From: Accumulibacter sp036625275
Lineage (GTDB): Bacteria; Pseudomonadota; Gammaproteobacteria; Burkholderiales; Rhodocyclaceae
NCBI RefSeq assembly: GCF_036625275.1
Contig: NZ_JAZKUD010000009.1
Span: 1-64,000 of the forward strand
Direction of reading: 5' to 3'
Length of the DNA: 64,000 nt
In this document: positions 8,362 through 15,639 of the stretch, one piece after another
How the letters are laid out: each line of letters starts with the position of its first letter
Numbering within the stretch: position 1 is the stretch's first letter
Program-made: the position numbers and the translations under genes
The notes under the pieces: generated by a model
Databases searched by the model: none
Told to the model about the DNA's origin: nothing
Seen by the model: only the letters and a program-made list of their open reading frames with translations

Positions 8362-9168
8362 ATGCCTGAATCCAGCTATCTCGCCCTGTTGTTGATCGGT
8401 CTGCTGGGGGGGACGCACTGTGTCGGCATGTGCGGCGGCATCGTCGGCGCCCTGTCGATGGGTGCCCCTGCAAGCTTTGCCCTGCACCTGGCGTACAACA
8501 GCGGACGCATCGTCAGCTATGCCACCGCCGGTGCCATGGCCGGTGCGCTTGGCGAAGCCAGCATGGCCCTGGCCAGTCAATGGCCGGTTCGCACCCTCCT
8601 TTATCTGCTCGCCAACGGGATGTTGATCGCGCTGGGTCTCTACCTGATCGGCGTCACCCGGGCACTGGCATTCAGCGAGCGCTGCGGCCAGAAACTGTGG
8701 CGACATCTGCAACCGCTGAGCCGCCGCTATCTGCCTGCACGCACCGTGGCGCAGGCCTTTCCGCTCGGTCTGCTGTGGGGTTGGCTGCCCTGCGGCCTAG
8801 TCTATAGCGCCCTGGCAACTGCCCTCACCAGCGGTTCTGCGGTGCATGGAGCCGGTTTGATGCTGGCCTTCGGTGTCGGCACCCTGCCCAATCTGCTGCT
8901 CGCCGGTCTGCTCGCCGCCCGCCTCCAGGCCTATGCCATGAAACCAGGGGTTCGCCTGGCTTGCGGCCTGCTGATTCTCGGTTTTGGCATCTGGGGACTG
9001 CTCGGGGTGCTGGGGTTGGCGCCACAGGTGCTTAATGTGAAAGTCGCGTATGCGACTCAAGAATCTCCCCCCCTCGCGGGGGAGAGAGAGGTTGAGGGAG
9101 AGGGAAACGGTCATGACTTTCATGATCGGGGGTGCCTGGAAAAAGTCATGACCGTTCGCAGCGGATGA
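8362..9168 (+). CDS. sulfite exporter TauE/SafE-like membrane protein, repeat-derived C-terminus
   Basis: A multi-spanning inner-membrane protein of the cytochrome-biogenesis/TauE-SafE type that is commonly found next to copper ATPases (the CcoI/CopA neighbourhood). The N-terminus MPESSYLALLLIGLLGGTH followed by CVGMCGG is the family hallmark. Further helices run to about residue 222 (GVLGLAPQVL). From there the frame enters the X/Y/Z repeat at 9032, and the last 45 or so residues (NVKVAYATQES onward) are simply translated repeat. The repeat carries the stop codon, which overlaps the copA start as ATGA. I chose ATG 8362 over an upstream start at 8305 because family members begin there. The likely function is support of metal insertion or copper handling, inferred from context. 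Confidence 0.7.
   Translation: MPESSYLALLLIGLLGGTHCVGMCGGIVGALSMGAPASFALHLAYNSGRIVSYATAGAMAGALGEASMALASQWPVRTLLYLLANGMLIALGLYLIGVTRALAFSERCGQKLWRHLQPLSRRYLPARTVAQAFPLGLLWGWLPCGLVYSALATALTSGSAVHGAGLMLAFGVGTLPNLLLAGLLAARLQAYAMKPGVRLACGLLILGFGIWGLLGVLGLAPQVLNVKVAYATQESPPLAGEREVEGEGNGHDFHDRGCLEKVMTVRSG
9032..9156. repeat. composite intergenic repeat X-Y-Z, copy 1
   Basis: Module X (9032-9070) has the palindromic core GTCGC-GTAT-GCGAC. Module Y (about 9066-9105) is C-rich then G/A-rich and can fold (CCCCTCGCGGGGG). Module Z (9106-9156) has perfect 15-base inverted ends AACGGTCATGACTTT at 9106-9120 and its complement at 9142-9156 around a conserved GATCGGGGGTGCCTGG loop. The copy lies inside the 3' end of the TauE-like reading frame. 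Confidence 0.8.
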
Positions 9169-11411
9169 GCAATTCAGGCCCCGATTCCCGGCAGCCCCTC
9201 GACCTGCCGCCGCAGACTCTGGAACTGGCCATCACCGGCATGAGTTGCGCGGCCTGTTCGGCACGGCTGGAAAAAATGCTCAACCGTCTGCCGGGGGTGG
9301 ACGCGGTGGTCAATCTGGCGACCGAGCGAGCGACGGTTCGTTACCTTCCCGGCGTCGTCGCACCAGCGCTACTGATCGCCACCGTCGAGCGCGCCGGCTT
9401 CACTGGCCGTTTGGCCGATAATCGTTCCCAGACTGACGAAAAGGCCAGAAAACGCGCCAGCGAGCGGGCCGAATTGCGTCGTTTCTGGATCTCGGCCGCG
9501 TTGACGCTGCCACTGGTCGCGCCAATGCTGGCCATGTTCAACCCTGGCGCAGACGCTCACCAGGATCTCCTGCCCCGCTGGCTGCAACTGCTACTGGCAA
9601 CACCGGTGCAATTCTGGATCGGCTGGCGTTTTTACGATGGCGCCTGGAAAGCCCTGCGCAGTGGCGGTGCCAATATGGACGTGCTGGTCGCGCTCGGTAC
9701 CAGCATGGCTTACGGCTTCAGCCTGGTTGTCACCCTGTCGCTCGCTGCCGACCTGCATGTCTATTTCGAGGCCTCGGCGGCGGTGATCACGCTGGTGCTG
9801 CTCGGCAAGCTGCTCGAGGCGCGCGCCAAGGCAAAGACCAGCGAGGCCATCGAGGCGCTGATCCGCCTGCAACCGAGAACGGCCCGTGTCGAACGCGACG
9901 GACGACTGCTCGACATCGACACCGTCCTGCTGGTACCAGGGGACATCTTCATTGTCCGTCCCGGTGAAAACCTGCCGGTCGACGGCGAGGTGATCGACGG
10001 TTCGTCGAACGTCAATGAAGCCATGCTGACCGGCGAGAGCATGCCACTGGTCAAGCGCCGCGGCGACCGCGTCTTTGCGGCCACCGCCAACGGCGAGGGA
10101 ATGCTGCGTTGCCAGGCCACCGGTGTCGGCGAGCATACCCTGCTCGCCGGAATCATCCGTATGGTGGCCGAGGCGCAGGGGTCGAAAGCGCCGGTGCAGA
10201 GACTGGCTGACCGGGTTTCGGCAATTTTCGTCCCGGTCGTCTGCGCCATTGCCCTGCTCACCTTGATTGCCTGGTGGGCTTTCTCCGGTGTATTCAGCAG
10301 CGCGCTGGTCAATGCCGTGGCCGTCCTGGTCATTGCCTGCCCCTGCGCCCTCGGGCTGGCCACGCCGACGGCGATCATGGTCGCCAGCGGTCAGGGCGCC
10401 GCGGCCGGCATTCTGGTCAGGAATGCCGAGGCGCTCGAGCGTGCCGAGAAGGTCGACGTACTGGCGATCGACAAGACCGGCACCCTGACGCGTGGCGAAC
10501 CGGTCGTCACCGATCTCGTCCCTTTGGCGACGTCTGCCAAAGAAGCGCTGGCGCTGGCTGCTGGCCTGGAACAGGGATCGGAACATCCGCTGGGACGGGC
10601 CATCCTGCAGCACGCACACGCCGCCGGGACGATCTTGCCGGAACTTGACGAGTTTCGGGCGATTCCCGGTCGCGGCGTCGAAGGCCGGGTCGCCGGGCGC
10701 TGGCTGCGACTGGCTGCGCCGGACGGCTGCCATGGCCTGGCCTTGCCCGAGGATCTGATCAACACCCTGCAGCGCGCCGGCAAGACCGTCGTGGTTCTGA
10801 CGGAGAAGCGCAGCCCCCCATGTGCCGAAGACGATGCCTCACTGTCCCTGGCGCTTCTGGCCATCGCCGACCCGCTGCGCGAGACTTCGCGTGCCGCCGT
10901 GGATCGTCTCAAGGGCATGGGAATCCGCGTCGTGATGCTGACCGGCGACCATCCCGCAACCGCCACGGCGATTGCCCGGGAGACTGGTATCGATGATTTT
11001 CAGGCTGGTATCCTGCCCGCGGACAAGGCTGCAGCGGTCAATGCACTGAAAACCGGCAAGGCGGTGGTGGCGATGGTCGGCGACGGAATCAACGATGCGC
11101 CGGCACTGGCGGCTGCCGACGTCAGCTTTGCCATCGGGGCCGGCTCCGATGCGGCCATCGCGGCCGCCGACGTGACGCTGGTGCGCAGCGATCTCAACGG
11201 AATCGCCGATGCCATCCTGCTTTCGCGTGCGACGCTACGGAAAATCAGGCAGAATCTGTTCTGCGCATTCCTCTACAATGTGCTTGGCATTCCCCTGGCG
11301 GCGCTGGGAATGCTCAGTCCGGTGATCGCAGGCGCCGCCATGGCAATGAGTTCGGTCTCGGTGGTGTCCAACTCGCTGCTCCTCAAACGCTGGCGCGCCG
11401 GTGACAAATAG
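9165..11411 (+). CDS. copA: copper-translocating P-type ATPase
   Basis: A 748-residue P1B-type ATPase that exports Cu(I) (or Ag(I)) from the cytoplasm across the inner membrane. There is one N-terminal heavy-metal-associated domain with CAAC at C28-C31. Then come the membrane helices and the metal-binding CPC motif at C392-P393-C394, the phosphorylated aspartate D436 in DKTGTLT, TGDHPATA, and the hinge GDGINDAP. The start ATG at 9165 overlaps the preceding stop (ATGA), which implies translational coupling with the TauE-like protein; a GTG further upstream would put repeat sequence into the protein. A CopZ-like chaperone gene follows at 11447. No CueR-type operator can be seen because the repeat occupies the upstream spacer. 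Confidence 0.92.
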   Translation: MSNSGPDSRQPLDLPPQTLELAITGMSCAACSARLEKMLNRLPGVDAVVNLATERATVRYLPGVVAPALLIATVERAGFTGRLADNRSQTDEKARKRASERAELRRFWISAALTLPLVAPMLAMFNPGADAHQDLLPRWLQLLLATPVQFWIGWRFYDGAWKALRSGGANMDVLVALGTSMAYGFSLVVTLSLAADLHVYFEASAAVITLVLLGKLLEARAKAKTSEAIEALIRLQPRTARVERDGRLLDIDTVLLVPGDIFIVRPGENLPVDGEVIDGSSNVNEAMLTGESMPLVKRRGDRVFAATANGEGMLRCQATGVGEHTLLAGIIRMVAEAQGSKAPVQRLADRVSAIFVPVVCAIALLTLIAWWAFSGVFSSALVNAVAVLVIACPCALGLATPTAIMVASGQGAAAGILVRNAEALERAEKVDVLAIDKTGTLTRGEPVVTDLVPLATSAKEALALAAGLEQGSEHPLGRAILQHAHAAGTILPELDEFRAIPGRGVEGRVAGRWLRLAAPDGCHGLALPEDLINTLQRAGKTVVVLTEKRSPPCAEDDASLSLALLAIADPLRETSRAAVDRLKGMGIRVVMLTGDHPATATAIARETGIDDFQAGILPADKAAAVNALKTGKAVVAMVGDGINDAPALAAADVSFAIGAGSDAAIAAADVTLVRSDLNGIADAILLSRATLRKIRQNLFCAFLYNVLGIPLAALGMLSPVIAGAAMAMSSVSVVSNSLLLKRWRAGDK

Positions 11412-11446
11412 GGCATAGCGCCGGGCTCTCTGATGGGAAAGGTCTG

Positions 11447-11653
11447 ATGGAAAGAATCGTGATTGCAGTAGCCGGGATGAGTTGCCAGGGTTGCGTGCAG
11501 AGTGTTACCGCTGCCCTCCAGGCGCTGCCCGGCGTCGAGCAGGTGGAAGTATTCCTCGCTGCGGGGCAGGCCAGCGTCGCCTGTGACCCGGCGCTGGTAA
11601 GCGTCACCGAGTTGCGGCAGGCGGTCGAAGAAGCGGGATTCGACGCCAGTTAA
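11447..11653 (+). CDS. heavy-metal-associated domain copper chaperone (CopZ-like)
   Basis: A 68-residue single HMA domain. The metal-binding motif GMSCQGC starts at residue 10, and the ferredoxin-like fold ends with the usual AVEEAGFDAS. It probably delivers Cu(I) to the ATPase encoded 35 bases upstream. The stop codon TAA at 11651-11653 coincides with the first bases of an X-module repeat. Length and motif fit CopZ/CopP-type chaperones. Confidence 0.85.
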   Translation: MERIVIAVAGMSCQGCVQSVTAALQALPGVEQVEVFLAAGQASVACDPALVSVTELRQAVEEAGFDAS

Positions 11654-11684
11654 TGAGAAAGTCGCGTCCGCGACCCACGAATGT
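11651..11684. repeat. X module of the composite repeat, solo copy
   Basis: TTAATGAGAAAGTCGCGTCC and the following GCGACCCACGAAT match module X elsewhere (TTAATGTGAAAGTCGCG, GCGACTCACGAAT). The TAA inside it is the stop codon of the CopZ-like gene. Confidence 0.7.
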
Positions 11685-11733
11685 TGTCGCGTAGCGATCT
11701 TCGCCATCGCTTTTCACACCGCATGCCTGCCCT

Positions 11734-11755
11734 ACCTGGTTAATAACCTGGTTAA
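11734..11755. repeat. tandem ACCTGGTTAA repeat upstream of selD
   Basis: ACCTGGTTAA occurs at 11734-11743 and again at 11746-11755, ending four bases before the selD start codon. It could be a regulator site or chance; it leaves no ordinary ribosome-binding site apart from the A-rich run. Confidence 0.4.
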
Positions 11756-11759
11756 AAAA

Positions 11760-12872
11760 ATGTCCAGAAAAAAACCCGCAACCAACAAGGTTGTTGCACC
11801 GCAAGTTCCCTCGACCGCAGCGATCAGACTGACGCAGTTCTCGCACGGCGGCGGTTGCGGATGCAAGATCGCTCCCGGCGTACTCGAACAGATCCTCGCC
11901 AAGACCTCGTCAGCGATCGTGCCTCGGCAACTGCTGGTCGGTATCGAAACCAGCGATGACGCTGCCGTCTATCAACTCAACGACGAGCAGGCGCTGGTGG
12001 CGACCACCGACTTTTTCATGCCGATCGTCGATGATCCCTTCGATTTCGGCTGCATCGCCGCGACCAACGCGCTCTCCGATGTCTATGCCATGGGAGGCGT
12101 GCCGCTGCTGGCCCTGGCGATCGTCGGCATGCCGGTCAACCAGTTGCCACTGGCGACCATCAAACGGATTCTCGAAGGCGGTGAGTCGATCTGCACCAAG
12201 GCAGGTATTCCGATTGCCGGTGGGCATACCATCGACTCGGTCGAGCCGATCTACGGCCTTGTCGCCATCGGTCTGGTGCATCCGGACAACCTCAAACGCA
12301 ATTCCGGTGCTCGCCCCGGCGACCAGCTGATTCTCGGCAAGGCACTCGGAGTGGGCTTCTTCAGCGCGGCGCTGAAGAAAGGATTGTTGTCACAGGCCTG
12401 CTACACCGCGATGATCGCCGCAACGACCCAGATCAACACGCCGGGCCGCGCGCTCGCCTGCCTGTCCGGCGTGCATGCGATGACCGACGTCACCGGTTTT
12501 GGCCTGCTCGGCCACCTGGTTGAAATCTGCAAGGCCTCGGGCGTTTCGGCAAAGATCGATTACACAGCCCTGCCCTTGCTGCCGAATGCGCTTGGTTACG
12601 CAGCCAAAGGCTGTATCACCGGCGCTTCCGGGCGCAACTGGGCGAGTTATGGCGAACACGTCAGTCTCCAGAAGAAATCATTCAGCGACCCCGAACAAGC
12701 GCTGCTGACCGATCCGCAGACCAGCGGCGGCCTGCTGGTCGCCTGTACGCCCGAAGTGGTCACCGAAGTCCTGGCGATTTTCCTGCAGGAAGGATTCGAC
12801 CACGCCACGGTGATCGGAGAGATCTGCGAAGGCAAGCCGCAGGTGTCCGTGCTCAAGAGCCAGACCGGCTGA
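11760..12872 (+). CDS. selD: selenide, water dikinase (selenophosphate synthetase)
   Basis: Makes selenophosphate from selenide and ATP, the selenium donor for selenocysteine and selenouridine. The 370-residue protein has the catalytic glycine-rich segment GGGCGCK, in which C33 and K36 correspond to the essential Cys17 and Lys20 of Escherichia coli SelD; here the active position is Cys, not Sec. Other PurM-fold signatures are TSDDAAVY, ATTDFFMPIVDDPFDFG and AGGHTIDS. It lacks the N-terminal fusions seen in some SelD proteins. No selenoprotein or selA/selB gene is in the window, so the selenium user is elsewhere. Confidence 0.93.
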   Translation: MSRKKPATNKVVAPQVPSTAAIRLTQFSHGGGCGCKIAPGVLEQILAKTSSAIVPRQLLVGIETSDDAAVYQLNDEQALVATTDFFMPIVDDPFDFGCIAATNALSDVYAMGGVPLLALAIVGMPVNQLPLATIKRILEGGESICTKAGIPIAGGHTIDSVEPIYGLVAIGLVHPDNLKRNSGARPGDQLILGKALGVGFFSAALKKGLLSQACYTAMIAATTQINTPGRALACLSGVHAMTDVTGFGLLGHLVEICKASGVSAKIDYTALPLLPNALGYAAKGCITGASGRNWASYGEHVSLQKKSFSDPEQALLTDPQTSGGLLVACTPEVVTEVLAIFLQEGFDHATVIGEICEGKPQVSVLKSQTG

Positions 12873-12886
12873 AGCTTGCAGGTGCG

Positions 12887-12962
12887 AATGAAAGTTTACC
12901 GTGAGCGACTCACGAGCCTCCCCCTCTCCACTCCACTCCACTCGCGAGGTCGGGGGGTGATC
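12887..12962. repeat. degenerate X-Y repeat
   Basis: AATGAAAGTTTACCGTGAGC then GACTCACGAGCCTCCCCCTC keeps the order of modules X and Y seen in better copies at 9032 and 14163, but with substitutions in the palindromic core and no Z module. Confidence 0.55.
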
Positions 12963-12973
12963 ACGGGCGTTTG

Positions 12974-13327
12974 CTACAGTAGCTCGAGCACCTTTTCCGG
13001 TGGCCGACCGAGCACCGCCCGGTCACCGCGCACGACGATCGGACGCTCGATCAGAATCGGGTACGTTACCATCGCCTGTAGCCATTCGTCGTCGCTCAGA
13101 GAGCGTCCGGCGTAGTGCTCCTTGAACACCGCTTCACCGCGACGCACCAGTTCCGATGGCCGCAGGCCGAGTTTTCGCAGAAGATCGCGCAGCTCTTCGT
13201 GGCTCGGCGGCGTTTTCAGATAGTCGACGATCTCGGCATCGACCCCCTTTTCGGCGATCAACTGGCAAGCGGCGCGACTCTTCGAACAGCGATTGTTGTG
13301 GTAGATGCGGATTGACGCATGGCTCAT
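12974..13327 (-). CDS. arsC: arsenate reductase ArsC family protein (glutaredoxin-dependent type)
   Basis: A 117-residue thioredoxin-fold protein. The active-site motif HNNRCSKSR places the catalytic cysteine at C14, and the conserved C-terminal segments LVRRGE and PILIERPIVV match the E. coli R773-type ArsC/YfgD group. The reaction for true ArsC is reduction of arsenate to arsenite using glutathione/glutaredoxin. There are no other ars genes nearby, so it may be a YfgD-like member of uncertain substrate. The ATG start at 13327 matches the family N-terminus. Confidence 0.82.
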   Translation of the reverse strand: MSHASIRIYHNNRCSKSRAACQLIAEKGVDAEIVDYLKTPPSHEELRDLLRKLGLRPSELVRRGEAVFKEHYAGRSLSDDEWLQAMVTYPILIERPIVVRGDRAVLGRPPEKVLELL

Positions 13328-13385
13328 CGGTTTTCCTCAGGCAAAGGACGATCGCAAATGGTAACGCAGCAGGCAGGCAGCCGGC

Positions 13386-13997
13386 CTAGCGCCACAGGCT
13401 CAGCGGCGGATCGGTGATGATCGCACGCAGGATGTCGCTGCGCGATACGAAACCGACCAGCACCTGCATTTCATTGACAATCGGCACGCCATCGACCTGG
13501 TGTTCGAGCATCACCCAGGCGATTCGCCGGATGTCGGTGATCGGGTCGGCGCTGACCACGGGCGTGGTCATCACATCGCTCACCTTCCTTGCCAGCACAT
13601 CGCGCACGCGCCCGTCTTCGACGTTGACGACGGTCAGCAGGTCGCGCTCACTGACGAGGCCCACCAGCCGGTAAGTCGGGTCGAGCACCGGCGCCTGGTG
13701 AATACGGCGTTCGAGCAGTATCCGCCACGCCCGTTCGACGGGATCGTTGCTGGTCACCGAGACGATCTGCCGTTGCATGATCTGATAGGCATGGTACAGC
13801 GGACCCCGCTCAGGGTCGCCGCGCAGCATTTCCTTATAAGCGCTCACGGCCTGCGCTGTCGGAGCACTGAAGACGGGTGCCGGCTCGCTCTCGGCAAGGG
13901 GTCGAACTGCGGAGCCCCGATGAACCTCGGCGACATCCTTGAGGCCTTCGAATGTACCCCGGTAGATTGGACCACTCAAGCCATAGACCGCAAACAC
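13386..13997 (-). CDS. CBS-domain protein
   Basis: A 203-residue protein with a C-terminal pair of CBS domains. The first runs from about 75 to 130 (VTSNDPVERAWRILLERRIH to VGLVSERDLL) and the second from about 140 to 197 (VMTTPVVSADPITDIRR to VGFVSRSDIL). CBS pairs bind adenine nucleotides and act as energy or redox sensors. The N-terminal 70 residues have no recognised domain. The GTG start at 13997 has a good GAGGAGG site upstream. No effector domain is present, so its partner is unknown. Confidence 0.8.
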   Translation of the reverse strand: MFAVYGLSGPIYRGTFEGLKDVAEVHRGSAVRPLAESEPAPVFSAPTAQAVSAYKEMLRGDPERGPLYHAYQIMQRQIVSVTSNDPVERAWRILLERRIHQAPVLDPTYRLVGLVSERDLLTVVNVEDGRVRDVLARKVSDVMTTPVVSADPITDIRRIAWVMLEHQVDGVPIVNEMQVLVGFVSRSDILRAIITDPPLSLWR

Positions 13998-14112
13998 GTT
14001 CTCCTCCTCATCCAGCGCAACGGCGCTTCAACAGCAATCCCCGTCCATTATAGCGACTCGCTTACGCCAGACATGCCAGACATGAGACATGCCGGCCGCC
14101 GCGAACGGGTGT

Positions 14113-14285
14113 GAATGAAAGCGTCATTATGATTGGGGGGGCTGGAAAAGTCATGACCGTTAATGTGAAAGTCGCGTCAGCGACTCACGAATCTCCCCTC
14201 CCCCTCGCGGGGGAGGGGTCGGGGGAGAGGGAAAACGGTCATGGCTTTCATGATCGTGGGGTGCCTGAAAAAGTCATGACCGTTA
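14113..14285. repeat. composite repeat, degenerate Z then X-Y-Z, copy 2
   Basis: A degenerate Z (14113-14161, ending AAAGTCATGACCGTT) runs directly into X (14161-14200), Y (14200-14232) and a good Z with inverted arms at 14234-14248 and 14270-14284. The right edge (TTA at 14283-14285) supplies the TAA stop codon of the minus-strand MBL-fold gene. Confidence 0.8.
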
Positions 14286-15197
14286 GACGGCCAGCAACAT
14301 GCCATCGACGTCCCGCAGGGTCCCCGCCCGGATCAGGTCGCGGACCAGCCATTGTGCGAGCACCTCATTGCTGTGGCTCAGATAGCGTGCGTTGACGCTC
14401 CGGCAGAAGCTGAGGCTGGCGAGGAACTCGGGAAGATCGGCGCGCGGCAGTTGCCGCCTTTCCAGCAAGGCAAAAGCGAGAATGACCCGCAGGGCATGTC
14501 TGGCCAGCAGCTCGACATTCTGTTCGAAGGTGGCCAGCCGCTGATAGGCGCGCTCGAAGGCGTCGGCCACCTCAATGAAGGGCGCACCGTGGCCGGGGAT
14601 CACCCCATCGATCGGCAGACGTGCCAGGACGTCGAGCGTTTCACGCGCAGCCTTCAGCCCTCCCGCGCCCTCCGGATGACTCAACAGTTCCGAGAAGATC
14701 ACCCCGAAGCCATTGCGCCACAGGGCATCACCGGAGATCAGCAGGCGTCGCTCCGGGTTGTGAAAGGCCAGCGCATCCATGTCGTGACCGGGAACGGCAA
14801 TCGCACGCCAGTTGAGCCCGCCAAGTTCGACTTCATCGCCGGCAGCGATCGTTGCATCATGGCAAAAGCGCGCGCCCGACTGGCCGAGCGGTGAGAGCAG
14901 CAAGGCCTCTTCGTCCCACTCGGCAATCGTCGCATCGATGCCCTGGGGAACGATCACCTGGCAACCGAAGGCCTCGGTCACGGCCGCGTTGCCCCCGATA
15001 TGGTCGGAATGCGAGTGGGTGTTGAAGAGCCGCGTCAGCCGGCGGCCGGCCAGCGTCTGTTCGAGCAGGGCGACCGTCTGTGCGGCATGCGTCACGTAAC
15101 CACTGTCGATCAGCGCCGCCTGCTCGCCTTCGAGAAAGACGATGTTGTTCGACGACAGCCAGCCGCGTTCAAGAACCCGCAGACTATCGGGAAGCAT
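14283..15197 (-). CDS. MBL-fold metallo-hydrolase (glyoxalase II-like)
   Basis: A 304-residue metallo-beta-lactamase-fold hydrolase. The binuclear metal motif HSHSDH is at H61-H66, followed by the later ligands in VPGHDMD, ISGDALW and VIPGHG. The C-terminal 90 residues form a helical substrate domain (FLASLSFCRSVNARYL region). It is the last gene of the leucine-degradation cluster, and its ATG overlaps the stop of the upstream small gene (ATGA). A thioesterase or hydroxyacyl-thiol hydrolase role within acyl-CoA metabolism is possible but is only inferred from context. Its stop codon lies in repeat sequence. Confidence 0.8.
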   Translation of the reverse strand: MLPDSLRVLERGWLSSNNIVFLEGEQAALIDSGYVTHAAQTVALLEQTLAGRRLTRLFNTHSHSDHIGGNAAVTEAFGCQVIVPQGIDATIAEWDEEALLLSPLGQSGARFCHDATIAAGDEVELGGLNWRAIAVPGHDMDALAFHNPERRLLISGDALWRNGFGVIFSELLSHPEGAGGLKAARETLDVLARLPIDGVIPGHGAPFIEVADAFERAYQRLATFEQNVELLARHALRVILAFALLERRQLPRADLPEFLASLSFCRSVNARYLSHSNEVLAQWLVRDLIRAGTLRDVDGMLLAV

Positions 15198-15388
15198 CAG
15201 CTCTGATCTGGCGAGTCGTTGTTCGGCAAGGCGTCATAGATGGGTTCGCGGCGCAGTTCCTCGACGACGATCCCTTGCGTGATCGACGAGACCGGCACCG
15301 GCGGACGACCGCAGCCGAGGCAGTAACCGGAATCCGGGTCGGGCATGCAGATGCCGACACAGAAATATTCTTCTTCAGGTTTGTTCAT
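15197..15388 (-). CDS. DUF1289-type small Cys protein, second copy
   Basis: A 63-residue protein with four cysteines C10, C14, C23 and C26 in spacing CX3CX8CX2C (FCVGIC, GYCLGCGRPP). This is exactly the spacing of the canonical DUF1289 protein encoded directly upstream, so the two look like diverged tandem paralogues. I chose ATG 15388, two bases after the upstream stop; a TTG at 15403 would overlap that gene. The family has no established function; the cysteines suggest a metal or Fe-S site. It overlaps the MBL-fold gene by 4 bases. Confidence 0.6.
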   Translation of the reverse strand: MNKPEEEYFCVGICMPDPDSGYCLGCGRPPVPVSSITQGIVVEELRREPIYDALPNNDSPDQS

Positions 15389-15390
15389 GA

Positions 15391-15639
15391 TCAACGATCG
15401 CAATCAGCACGGAAATCACCTCCCGACGCACAGCCGGCCGGATCGTGCTCGAAACGCCGGCGCTCGACGGCCAGCAGAATCTGCAGGCGCCGGTCGTCGG
15501 TGGCGCGGCTCCAGACGGCAATTTCTTCGATCGTCCGGAAGCAACCCAGACACCAACCGGTTCGATCGTCCATTCGGCAGACATTGATGCACGGCGAGAC
15601 GACCCCTTGCGTGACCAGTGTATTTCGAGCAGTGCTCAT
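15391..15639 (-). CDS. DUF1289 domain protein
   Basis: An 82-residue protein with the DUF1289 signature: SPCINVCRMD, GWCLGCFRTIEEI and a trailing W (cysteines C17, C21, C30, C33). DUF1289 proteins are widespread small proteobacterial proteins of unknown function, often next to oxidoreductase genes. The start ATG (15637-15639) overlaps the stop of the HMG-CoA lyase gene (ATGA), so it is cotranslated in the liu operon. Confidence 0.78.
   Translation of the reverse strand: MSTARNTLVTQGVVSPCINVCRMDDRTGWCLGCFRTIEEIAVWSRATDDRRLQILLAVERRRFEHDPAGCASGGDFRADCDR

Noticed and set aside
11797..11870. Possible selenocysteine codon in selD
   Set aside because: The active-site position is encoded by TGC (Cys), with no in-frame TGA.
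14113..14285. Possible CRISPR array from the tandem repeats
   Set aside because: Modules are unequal in length, differ in type and lack regular unique spacers; no cas genes are present.
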